A stretch of 64,000 nucleotides of DNA from the NCBI RefSeq assembly GCF_900324465.2, contig NC_046627.1:19783022-19847021 (forward strand), read 5' to 3'. Each line of letters starts with the position of its first letter. The first letter of the stretch is position 1. This stretch comes from Anabas testudineus (Eukaryota > Chordata > Actinopteri > Anabantiformes > Anabantidae). This document shows positions 45,540-57,000 of the stretch, one piece after another. The position numbers and the translations under genes were made by a program. Under the pieces are notes generated by a model, which saw only the letters and a program-made list of their open reading frames with translations, had not been told where the DNA came from and ran no database searches.

Positions 45540-46960
45540 GCTAAAAGTATAGGTCGTGTGAAAGCCTCCCTGATGGAGGAATGGGGACTCACTGATAAGG
45601 TGACATGTATGCATTTACATTTACATTTAGCAGACGCTTTTATCCAAAGCGACTTACAAGTGAGGAACAAGGCAAGCAAACAAAATCTAAGTCAAGGAGA
45701 AACAACATCAAAGCAAAGTGCTATCAAAAAAGTGTTTGTGTTTCAAGAGATGTGAGTACAAAAGAGTAGAAAAGTTGTTTTTCAGCAGTTTTTTAAAGAT
45801 TACAAGTGAGGTGGCTGAGCGTGCAGAGATAGGCAGCTCATTCCACCATCGTGGGATCACTGAGCTGAACAGTTTTCCTTGGTGTCGACTGTGTGGTTCT
45901 GGTACCACCAGACGACGTTCCCTGGTTGAGCGCAGTGGACGGGACGGGATGTAGACCTGTATGATTGAACTGAGATAAGATGGAGCTGTGGAGTTAACCA
46001 CTCTGTAGGCAAGAGACAGAGCTTTGAACTTGATCCTTGCAGCCACAGGAAGCCAGTGCAAAGATCTGATCACTGATGGTCCCCCCAATATGGTTGCGTG
46101 TGTGAGACAGCTGCAGCTTCAGCACCTTATTTGCATTGCACACACACTAAATCTGATAGTGAAGAAGGCACTTGACCAGAACCCTGTGCTCTCTGCATCC
46201 GGCCCAAAGTAAGGAAGCTGGTTGGCTTCTTCAGAAGCAGCACCACTGCTAAGGTATGGTCATTAGAGCGTTCGGCCGAGGAAAATGTGTCTACCTCCAA
46301 AGTTGTCCCCCTAATGAAAATGCTGGAGCAAAACTTTCAGGAGTAAATAGTAAAGCCGGCACCTGCAGTGGCATTGGAAATGGAAGACCAGCTCATCAGG
46401 CAACTATGGGAGAAGCTTTATACTTTGCAGTCAAAGAGCATCATGTCCCTTGCTACACTCCTGGACCCCCGATATAAAGTTAATGGATTTTTCAGTCAAA
46501 CAAAAGTCACTGAAGCTATAAAGCGACTGTCCCCAGAGTGTGCTACCATTATAAGGGCACAACAAAGCAGAGAGGTCATGTTGTCACTGGAGGTAATCTA
46601 TTATTTTACATTTTGACATCAGTTATTTCTATGAGAACACTTACTAACATGATCTGTGGTTTCCTCTTAGGTAACAAACTGTGGCGTCGTTTAGACACCA
46701 GTGTCATGGAGGCAAGGAGGTCTCAAAATGTCACTGTGGAGGTCCAGCAGTACCTTTGAGAGCCAAATATTGGAAGACTGGAAAACCTCTGGAGTACTGG
46801 AAAAAGCAAAAACGACTCTACCCAAACTTACACTTGCCTTTTTGTGCACACCAGCATCTTCTGTGCCTTGTGAGTCTTCTCCAAGGCTGAAGAGGTTGTG
46901 TCCCGTCCTGTACATCATTGTCTAAGTTACACAGCATAATCTGTGCCCTTTTCCTAGTTC
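45540..46960 (+). mobile_element. hAT DNA transposon relic interrupted by a LINE
   Basis: Parts of a hAT (BED-type) transposase read on the + strand. A piece ending MEEWGLTDKVTC (about 45575-45612) stops at the LINE, and the sequence resumes at 46075 with TDGPPNMVACVRQLQ, then IAHTLNLIVKKALDQNP and FFRSSTTAK (to about 46260). Further right come MSLATLLDPRYK (about 46440-46480) and the C-terminal dimerisation region KLTLAFLCTPASSVPCE (about 46825-46870). The reading frame is broken by at least two frame changes and an in-frame stop (for example in the stretch 46255-46370 and after 46860), and the terminal inverted repeats are not visible. It is inactive. Confidence 0.82.
45613..46074 (-). mobile_element. 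L2-like LINE 3' fragment inserted in the hAT
   Basis: The minus strand encodes the end of a LINE reverse-transcriptase ORF: IRSLHWLPVAARIKFKALS, YRVVNSTAPSYL, SRPLRSTRERRLVVPE and WNELPISARSATSLVIFKK. A 3' UTR follows, with the widespread teleost core GTCGCTTTGGATAAAAGCGT, ending in short ATGTAA-type tail repeats at 45613-45632. The 5' end is truncated, as is normal for LINE insertion. The junction residues on both sides belong to the hAT transposase, so the LINE landed in it. Confidence 0.85.
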
Positions 46961-47397
46961 CACAAGCACTTTCACTGTCCTCTGCCTGATTACGCCCAGG
47001 CCATTATCAGAAAAACAGCTTAACCTGCCCTATTATACTATTACCATTTTGGGAAAATTTACAGACACAGAATAAATAAACAATTTATTTATTATATTTA
47101 TTATACACATATGTGATAATTTATTTTATACAGAAATGATTTGGTCATACATTTTTTTGTAATTCATAGTCATTCCCAACAGACACAAAAATTCAATGCA
47201 TCACACATTATGTGGTTCAGGTACAGCTGCCTGTGATGACACACTTGGCCAGTAGGTGGTTTGTTGTGCACATGAAGCTTCGAGAAATGAACCCTCTCTC
47301 GAACCAATTGACCAAAAAGTCAAGTTTCTCTATGAACACCTCCATGTTCCTCTGTCCACACTGTCATTAGGTCTATGTAAAAAATAGCAGTCATGTG

Positions 47398-47403
47398 GTC
47401 TCT

Positions 47404-47454
<51 letters not shown>

Positions 47455-47471
47455 GAGCCCACCCAGGGACG
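47398..47471 (+). tRNA. tRNA-Asn (GTT)
   Basis: Fourth identical Asn gene. The TTTT terminator is at 47476-47479, after the ACTG spacer common to all four. It converges on the tRNA-Lys gene at 47641. Confidence 0.98.
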
Positions 47472-47640
47472 ACTGTTTTATTTATGTGTTGGTGGTTTTA
47501 TTATTTCAGTGTAACTGTTTATTCTATCTAACACAATTCAACCATTATATAATAATGTATGTTTTCCTAAAGGGTTCATTAACATGATCACAGCAGAGGG
47601 ACCACAACACATGTGGAGCGTCAGAGAGAAAAGTAAGTGA

Positions 47641-47713
47641 CGCCCAACGTGGGGCTCGAACCCACGACCCTGAGATTAAGAGTCTCATGCTCTACCGACT
47701 GAGCTAGCCGGGC
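47641..47713 (-). tRNA. tRNA-Lys (CTT)
   Basis: Third identical Lys gene. The minus-strand T-run is at 47632-47629, after the shared CACTTAC spacer. Confidence 0.98.
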
Positions 47714-47804
47714 TGATGATGTCAGCCCAGGGGGTGCGGTTTATAAACGCAATCCGAACAACACAGATGGAGGCCTTAGACTTCTATTTACTTTCTATTT
47801 ATCA

Positions 47805-48045
47805 TGCTGCTTTCATCCATCCGCAGAAAGATCAGGACCAATTCACACCTGCACCCTGTTGAACACACTTAACGACCCACTTTAGGTGATAAGAGGGGGT
47901 GGCAGAGGTGTGATAACACATCCTTCACATCCTTTCATTCACCTAACGAGCCTATTCAGGCCAAGAGGTGGAGTGAAACCAAACCAAACTATCTTCAGAC
48001 TGGAGAAGCTACTTGGATGAGTAGTGAAACATTTGGACCATAATA
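47805..48045 (+). mobile_element. Penelope-like retroelement, 3' fragment
   Basis: Same 3' region as the copy at 44650-45190 but in the opposite orientation (ACACTTAACGACCCA, then GAGAAGCTACTTGGATGAGT). It is shorter and clearly diverged from the other copy. Confidence 0.65.
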
Positions 48046-49839
48046 TCAGTCTATATATCTATCTGAATATATTTAGTATTTGCTTTACATTCTGCATTCT
48101 TCAATTAGCAACTTGTGTTTGCTGTATAACTATGCTGTGAAACCACTAAATTACTACAAATATATGTTTTAAAGTTTTCCTTTAGTCAACTAAGAAGCCA
48201 CAGCCTTATAATACTAAAGTTACTCTTAGAATAACTGGTAGCAGTAGAAACGTAATAGAAAAGTGAGGTTAGTTTGTTACTTACCAACAACTTTGCTGTC
48301 ATACGTTTTAAATACAAAGTTAAACCTAGAAAACAAATTTAAAAAATCAACTCTCAAAAATCAAGCTCAAGCTAATGTGCCGAGCTGAACTATTTTTTTA
48401 CCACTTTGTGTTTCTTGTATTACTCGACACATGCCAATCAATACTATACAGAGAATATATTTAAAGCATATTACACAAATTAAAATAAGTTCATAAACGT
48501 GAAAGAACCAATTCTGACTATTACATCCTGAAGCCTTAAGGCTAAGTTAAGGCTAATTATTTGCATTGTTTACAGCTAACGCTAGCCTGCTATGGGCCGA
48601 CGTTTAGCACATACCCTTAGACTAGAAATCTTACATTAGGTATTGTGACAAAAACTAATATTTCGCCCAGTCAGAGCGTCCTTGCTGTTAGCTTTTTAAT
48701 CGTAATAGTAATAGTAATAGTAATTTTCACATTAGTCACAGTCTTACCGTAAAGATAGGTTTTACGGTGTTAGCTAACATTAGCATTAGCTAAAACCTCA
48801 AACCTGGGCGTTGCTGCTACGTTTCACAGTTAAACATTAAATAATCAACTAAAACCTTGTCAACGTTACGTTTATAAAGCGTAAACTAACCAACCGGGTG
48901 TATATAATGTCAATTTCACACCAACAAATATTAGGGAGGATTATTAAGGATAGGGAACTACTATAAATGCTGCACACATTAATAATAATTAACCTATTAA
49001 AATTACATCACCAACAACATTAATATGTGCAACACACTTCCTCAAAATCATGTAAATTAGGCTCTTATTGGTCTGAGGACAAAATGACTATGCGGTCTGC
49101 GTAATATATGATAATTATCGATTATCATTATTGTACACACTTAAAAAAGATGTCATGCAGCTTTTACCACAGTCTTGTTGGTGCAGTAGTTAAATTCCCA
49201 CCAGAGACAACTGTCACCTTACTTCTAACAGGAATGTTGGTTATTGGATTCAACTTTATTATTTTGTAATTGCATAAAGGAAAGATATAAGTCAGTTATT
49301 ACACAATATCATGTCAATGGCACATCAGCATTGCTGTAAAATTGACAGACTTTATGTGGCAGAATAAGTACTCAGATCTTCAGACTTTCAATAATAATCA
49401 GTATTACTGAATATTTCAATGTGAGGTAGATCCAGTTACATTAAAACAGTGGTCCTCAAACTCAGGATCAAGACCTCACAAATAAATCACACCTCTCCAG
49501 GTCTGTACAATATATAGGAGCCAAACATTTAAAATCACTGCACCCATGTGTTTCAATGCAAAGAAATATTATAATATCAAAAAATGTCTATAGCTGTCAG
49601 ACAAATGAAGTGCAGCAAAAAGCACCATCTTTGCCTCTGATATGTGGAGTAGAAATATTATAATGATGCATAAAATAAATACATAGGCTTGTGAATTAAT
49701 ATTTTTGAATGTGCACTTTGGTAGACTACTTAAGGAATAGACTTACAGTTTCGATCTGCACTGTAATCATTCATCTTCCTACTGTATAAATAACACTTGA
49801 ACTATTGTGACTGTACCCTACAGGGCCTCTGACACCACT
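48046..49839. other. Intergenic AT-rich DNA
   Basis: Low-complexity stretches occur, such as the TAG/TAA repeats near 48700-48725 and GCTAAC/GCATTAGCT motifs at 48770-48795. I found no gene or recognisable mobile element. Confidence 0.45.
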
Positions 49840-50246
49840 GGATGGCAGCATCCTACTCCGACAGAGCAGCGGTGGTGGGAGCTGCAGACAGAGAGGGATG
49901 AGCCGCAGTTCAACACCCAGCTTTGCTCTGAGCCTCGCTGTCCGTGGCTGCAGGTCTTTTAGGAGGACCAGCAGAGCTTTTTTTAATTTTTTTCCTGTCA
50001 TATTTAACCACCTGCTAAAAACGTGTTTGGACGAAGGTAGAGCCGAGACAAAAACCACGTGACTAAACGCGGAAATCGCCCGAGAGGAAAAGTGTAGTGC
50101 AGAAACGCGGGGAGTGGATGAGGTGGTGTCCGCTTGTTTTTTGAGCCGGTGCCCTGTCTGGTCCAAACAAGACTCCCACAGACGGAGGACGACGGCTGTC
50201 TCTTCACTTAGATGCCCTACTTTCATCTGCAACTGAATCAAGTAAG
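49840..50246 (+). promoter_or_regulatory. CpG-rich promoter and noncoding first exon of adissp
   Basis: A locally GC- and CpG-rich stretch ends in a strong donor (AGTAAG then gtaagcc at 50247), as expected for a first exon. The only fitting acceptor before the ATG exon is ttttacag at 53969-53976. The exact transcription start is unknown. Confidence 0.5.
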
Positions 50247-50509
50247 GTAAGCCTGACGGGCGAAGCAAAGAAAACACAAGAAAAATGCAGGTGGATGTGA
50301 ACGCGGTAACTTTCAAGGGGAATTAACAGCACCAGGTAAAAAAGACGGAGTGATACTAGAGGGCAGCTAGCTAACATGTACATTCATGTTCATGGAGCTG
50401 CTCCTGCTGCAAACTGCTGCTGCTCATGTTGCCAAAGTCGCTTTTAGAGTTTATTTATACCCAGAGGTGCACAGTGACTATGTAGGCTATCTATAATGGT
50501 ACTTAAAGA

Positions 50510-50555
50510 GGTCCATTTATACTACATTTAGAGGGAAATGTAGTATAAATGGACC
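50510..50555. repeat. Perfect inverted repeat, 20-bp arms, 6-nt loop
   Basis: The left arm 50510-50529 and right arm 50536-50555 are exact reverse complements; the loop is AGAGGG. It lies just inside the first adissp intron. It is too short for a typical pre-miRNA and has no transposon ends. Confidence 0.93.
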
Positions 50556-52392
50556 ACAACACTCATTTAAGTCTGAGTTTGTAGTTAATTTGCACAGTAA
50601 GCTAATGCATGCAAACATTTGTTGCAAAATGCTGCTTGACTAGCGACCACTTTGTGGAAACCAGTGGAGACCAAATAAACTAGTTTAAATGACCCCGAAC
50701 TGCACAATCTGTAACTTTGAAGTGTTGTGCACATGAATATATCAATAATTATAATGCAATATAATTGGAATTGTCCATTCTGCATTAAGCATTGGTAAAT
50801 GTAGTGTATTGTGTTTATATGACACTAATACTCAAGTCAAATACTTGTTGGTTTGTGTTTTTTTTTTTTTTTTTTTCAATTACAAATCCTTGAGCATCAG
50901 AAAAAAGGATTTGGAGAAGTGCAACCAAATGCAACTAAAAGACACAAGTACAAGTAGGCATGAGGCTATAATATGCAACTGGACACGGTGATAATATTAG
51001 TAGTGCAGACAGTTGCCAGATCATTCTGTCTACCCTAATTCAATCACATCTCAGTATTACACAATACAGCATCACCAACCACAGTCCCCAAATGAAAGTA
51101 AAGGATTTCCTTTCAAAGGCATTGTAGTTGGGTGTAACAATAGACTGATACAGTGCTGTGCAAGGTAATACTACGGTGACTCTAAACAGAGTGGACAATA
51201 CCTATTGTTAACACAGTGGATTTTATTATAGTCTTTGTACATAAACACTGTGGTGATGAGAAGGAATAAAAAGACACCAGTGGGATAATCGTGCAGGGTC
51301 AAACACTGAAATTAGACGTAATGCTAATGATACAGTTTAAACATTTGGTTAGGTACATAGTAGGGTGTAAACCAAGCGCTGCAGTGAGACAGCATCTACA
51401 GATTATTGTGTGGTGACACAGAACAGTGTAAATTAACTGTGTGGAGTATGAAATACCAGAAGAAAACGCTTCAGATAACCTTTTTTTTTCTGAAAATAGC
51501 CCACACCTTAATAATTAGTGCAATAAAAAACAAAGGTGCTATAAATGCAACAGGGTCAACCTGTCATGTTTCCTGTCACTCCCAGGGTGTGCCTGTTCCA
51601 CATGGAGGAGTACAAATCACTGTCCCAAAATAACAAGTCGAAATTCAAAGCAGGACATGGGTACCTGTTGCTGCTCTCTGTGGCGTCTGCAATTTTAATT
51701 TGACAACTGTGGCACAGAGCAGGAGGAGAGCTGTCAGTAACAAAGCCTGGCTGGGCTACAGGATTTAAATCAGGTGGTCATGCATGTAAATTAAGTTCCA
51801 CGCACACAGACTTTGAAGGTTAAGATGGAAGGAACAGCGTGGATGATCAACAAACACCAGCTAATTTAAGGATTTAAGCTATGCTTATTTAGATGCATGT
51901 ACATGTGCCATAGAGTATCTCATAGAGGCCACACAAATAATGTTTTTAGTTGGACCTTTTTAAAAGTGGGTCACATCTGCACTGGTTGACACTGACTTTA
52001 CATCCTCTATGTCACACCTTGTTTATATGTTCAGGCTTCACAGTCAACAGCTCGCTAACACCTCCCTACACTATGTGGTACTTTTTCGAAATAAACAGCA
52101 TCTATGCTTTAGAGCCTTCACTGCTGCAGGGGGATGTTCAACAGGGCAAGAAACATGAGCACTCAGCTGTTTATACAAGTCAGCAGTATAGTACAGTTTA
52201 CCTTCATAGTAATAGATAGAAGAGATAAACTATGCACAGGTGGGATAGGTCTACAAAACAAAGAAGTTGAAGTGATTGATGTTTTACGATGCATTGTTTT
52301 CTTTTGTTTAAAGCCTGTCTGATTGTCAGATTTATTGTGTATCTGGTCCTGCTGGATTCCTTTTTTAATATTACTGCATTCCTATCCTGCAG

Positions 52393-52497
52393 GTCTTGGC
52401 CTTTAACCTGCTGAGTGCAGTCATGTCATTACTGATAGCAAGCATCGCCATAATTGCTCTTTACCGAGCTGTGTGCAGTGCTACTGGTCAAAGATGA
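52393..52497 (+). other. Exon-like piece encoding one membrane segment
   Basis: After a good acceptor (ctatcctgcag) comes a 34-codon frame ending in TGA at 52495-52497. It encodes VLAFNLLSAVMSL followed by LIASIAIIALYRAV, a hydrophobic segment of about 22 residues with a basic end. It vaguely resembles a transmembrane exon of MS4A-type four-span proteins. I found no partner exons nearby, so it may be a lone relic or chance. Confidence 0.25.
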
Positions 52498-54061
52498 CAC
52501 TTTAGCTTTACCCAAACTTCTAAAATCTTCGCAGAACCTTTTTTTAATCCATCAAATCAGACACACCTCACATGTCACGCTATTTCTCCCTACATTTAAA
52601 TCCCGTCAGTGATTTTCTAATCATAGCGACCCATTTAGGGACTAAAAACAGCACTAATATTTCACTGTTAGAAATGGAACATCCTCTGATTGCATACTAT
52701 TCTCACTGGATGTGACATTTTAAGTTTTCTGTTCCATAATGTGACACTTGGCATGAGAAAACGACTCCCTCGCTGTGTCTTCATTCTCAGCCTTGGCCAA
52801 AATAAAAGAAGGAAGTACAAATCGTGTTTCCCAAGGTTACTGACCTCACAGATGTGAGCAGTTCCTGTTAGAAAATGGGTAAAACGGACAATCAAAAGGC
52901 GACAGGTCATTTCCAAGGCTGTTTGTAGATCAGCAGCATCTGAAAATTTGCTGCTAGATGTTTGCTTTTTCAGAAAACTCTGGTAGTTTTAGTCTAAAAG
53001 AATAAATATCCTTCAAATTATTTCCTGAAATGTAAAATGGATAAATCTTGACCATGATGTAGGAATGCCACCTCATGTGATGTGTTGTTCTCTTTTCAGT
53101 AGAGCACTTTACATGAAGAATGTGTAGATTCAAAACACAAAAAGCGGATCAGTTCAGCTGTGTTCATCCTCCAAACGTTCATGCCTGATTTGGTGGCTGG
53201 TTGTAGATACCCCCCACCCCCCCCCCAAGCGGATTTTCACAAAGCACCATAGGCATGCCTTTGTACTAATAATAGCCTTAGTTGCTGCCCCAAGTCTTAC
53301 GGCAACCATGTGGGGATTTAGAAAACTTTCTTGTTTTTCACTTGCGTCACTGCTGCAAATTACTACTACTGCTGGAATTAGTAGTGTTGCATCTAATTCT
53401 GCTGCTACTCCAGAAAACATTGGCGTGGGTGTGTCATCATGTAATGAGTTATTTTAGGTCATAAAGCTTTCACCTGGTTGTTAAAGTCCTTGTCAGAGTT
53501 TTTGTTGGTTGTTTTATAACGTCATACATGTGTGCACTATTGCTTTCACTCACATGCTGCCGTATTTGTATATTTATGTCTTACCATATTTGTGTTTAAC
53601 AGCTGCCAGAGTCGTAATGAACGTTCTCCATCTGTGCAGCAGAGTCCATGAACAGAGGCTGCAGCCTCAGCTAATCCTCTTAGACTATTTTGTTATTATT
53701 CTTTAATTGAAGTCTCTGTCGGGAGTCTCTGGTACTCCTGGCTGGACTAGTACAGCACAGCTGTGCTAGTCAAGCTCAGAATGAAATGAAAAGAAAAGAA
53801 GAAAAACATCCTGGGAAGCCGTTATTTTTCCAAGTTTATTTTTCTCACATGTACAGCCTTTAGCTCCCTCCTTATCTTCCTGTGCTCTTTTGTTGAGGTA
53901 ATCACTGCCTTTTGTTTGGTGCAGGTCTGTCTATTGCTAAGTGCTTTTCTCTCGTTGCCCTATCCTTGTTTTACAGGGTAGTTCTGAGTTCAGACAGCTG
54001 AGATGACAAGGCTGTGACAGTGTATGTTCAAGTGTGTCTCTACTGGACCAATTCCTGTAAC

Positions 54062-57000
54062 ATGGCTGCAGCTAAGAAGCGTAAGTTTTTAAATTTTATC
54101 CGCTGTCTATTGTAATTACTGTGGCTTGACTAACATTTTATATTTTCACATTCTTTCAGTGTACCAGCACACTTGCATATTAGTTTATAGCTTAGATTCA
54201 AAAAGGAAACTAGCTCTCCGTTACTATAGTTGTCATAAAAAACATTTCTAACCTGTTAGATGTTATTGACAAACAACCAAAAAAGTTTAATGATACATAT
54301 TTAATTCTTTTCTAAGAACGTGAAATTGATCTTAGTAAAAGAATTAAAGAGAAATCAAATTTGATCCAAAAAGGCCCATAGAACAAAATTATTTATCCCC
54401 TAGTCGGTATTTTGTCTTTTGGCCTTTATGACCTCTGTTGAATGTTTTCCATTAGTTTCTCCCAGTGTCCTGACAGAGCGAGCTCTTGGAGGTTTAGCCC
54501 CATTCCTCATGTGTAAAAAGCTTCCTGCTCTCTAATGGTTTCTGTCGTGCCCCAGCTTTCTTTAAATCCTTCTAATGGTTTCTCTGCTGCCCCAGCTTTC
54601 TTTAAATCCTACCAAAGATTTTCAATCTGATTCAAATCTAAGGTCTGACATGGCCACTCAACCACACTCCAGGAATGAGTCTTCAACCAAGCTTTGCTTT
54701 ACATGAATGCATATTTGGAGGAAAGTCCACTGATAAGCTAAATTCAGTTAATGCACTGTTCAAAATGGCCTGGTATTTTGAAAAACCCAAGATGCCAGTC
54801 ACATGATCATGTTTACAAGCTCCTGCAGCAGCAAAACAGACCAACAAGAAAGACCGCTCCACTTCTAAAAATGTAATTTATGAAATTAATGAATTTTAGT
54901 TTTTGTCTGAAGACTTTTTTAGTTTGTCAACAGTGCGATGTACGAATGTGGCATGAAGTCCATGCAACCATGACTTCATAAACATAATGTATCTGCCATT
55001 GCTGTGGTAGACGGAAGGCAATGTTAGACATGAGCGGATATCATTTGCTGCCTTTTTGTCTGGTGAGTTGACTGAGTTGACCAGGTTGTGCAACCACTAC
55101 CTGTTAGGATCGTTGGTTATGCTACCACTGAAGTTCCTCAGACTGTAAGTATACCACTAAAACAATTTTTCTTTTTGGCTTTTTACAATTATTCAGCAAA
55201 CAACTAGGTGTTTCATTGTTAACTGTGTGCCTGCAGAGATGATAACCTTGGAGGATAGCTTGCAAGCTAACTGGCTGCTGAGTTGTGCAGACTTCACAAG
55301 CAATTTCAAATGTGTATTAGCTGCAGTCGTTCTTGTAAGTCTTCTTACTTTATTCCTTTTCCAGCTGACAGCAATAGTCATGTTAGGTCTGACCCAGGAG
55401 TCTAATTTTAATGGCACAGCAGAGTTTACAAGTAACATTAACAAGTGCAGCGGGAGTGAGAAAGCTTTCAGGGTTAATGTTACACTCAATTTGTATAGCA
55501 GACAGTCGTATGTTGGTGATTCAGGTGTGCTGCTGGCCAAGCTTTACTGGCACAACATTTGACTACTTCTAAACATACTAGCCTAGTCATGTTTCTCTGG
55601 TAGATAATGCCACTCAGCTGCATATGCTGATTCTTACTGCTATAATATTAGAACTGAAACAAGAGCACTGTGTCAGGTGTTTGATCTTGGTGATGAGAGT
55701 AGTGATTCATCTTAAACATAGTGTCAAGAGCCATTTATAGATTTTACGTGACTGGAATAAAATCATGTGGCTCACCTGCTCACCTTTTCTAACACTACAT
55801 CTGTGCTATATTTTTCTCAGAGTAAACATTGTGGTTGCAGTATGTGTCCAAAAAGACTGATTCATGTAATGTAGCCAAGGCCTGTTTATCTTTAGGAGGC
55901 TACAGCCTAGTTAGTGTGGTAATTTTTCCTTCTTACAGTACATCACAGCTAGTTCTCTTTGCCAACATTACAGCATGTATGCAAAATGCCAGACAGAGCC
56001 TCCACCAACACCATGTGAGGGTACGTTGTTATCCATGGAAGTACAGAAAGCAGTATCAGAAGATTTGATAGTAATATTAATATTCTATATATTAGTGTTT
56101 CTCTCTCAGTCTGAAAGAAATGCTAATATGCAACTCAGTTTTCACTGAATCTACGGTGTTTTACAGAGTAAATAAGTGACTGAATGAAGCTTGTAGCCTC
56201 GTAGAGAGAGGGGACAGAGCATGAGAAACGTGTTGTCATTATTTAAAGTTGCTGCAACATGCTGCACATTATAAGAGTTAGATTTGCAGGAGTCATACCT
56301 GCAATCCTGCACTGAAATTCAGGCCCTCAGTTGAGTATATTGCAGATGTGCATTGAATGAAAATGCCCTCCTTTGTGCTTCCATTTTGTGTTGCCCACTG
56401 TACTTGTGCATTAGAGCTTACTTCACTGGCCTTGTCTGTGAAAGTTTTACACCTATAAAATCACCATAGATTAAAAGAACACAACACAAAGAACGGTCAT
56501 TTACTGTGCTTGTAGTTTGAGGTGCCCTGTCAACACTTTTTAAGGGCCTGCTGTGAAAACGTTTATAGAGCTGCAGAGGCAACTGGCAGAACAGCTGATG
56601 GTTTTTGATGATTTTTCTTTCAGCTTGGACTCTAGGGGGAAAAGGTGTGTTGATACTAGTGAATCAATGTCCACAGATTCAAGAAAGAATTTTGTTGACG
56701 CAAGCAAATTTATTTCCTGAAATAGAGCTACAGTAAAAATGACTCTTTGTTCTCTTTGTTAATGTCACTGGATGAAGGTCAGTGCAAAGGGAGCGTGTCT
56801 TCTGACTTCCTGTTCCTGTTTTACATTTTGTATTTTCATGTCTGGGATGGACTGAAATGCCACCGGCAGAGTGTTTTGTTGCATTTTACAGTGTGGGAAT
56901 GTGTTTCCAGCATGGGACAGTAAAAGTATTTTATAAATAAGCTCTGATAGTTTATTTCATTTTTTGTATATTTTATACAGTGTAATCAGTGTACTGTTGT

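Noticed and set aside
49771-50316. 181-codon minus-strand frame
   Set aside because: It overlaps the CpG-rich first exon and promoter of adissp, where stop codons are scarce. No domain or splice context was found.
55193-55562. Overlapping frames of 111 and 115 codons on both strands, one with a hydrophobic stretch
   Set aside because: Two strands open together suggests base composition. There are no matching splice sites and no recognised family.
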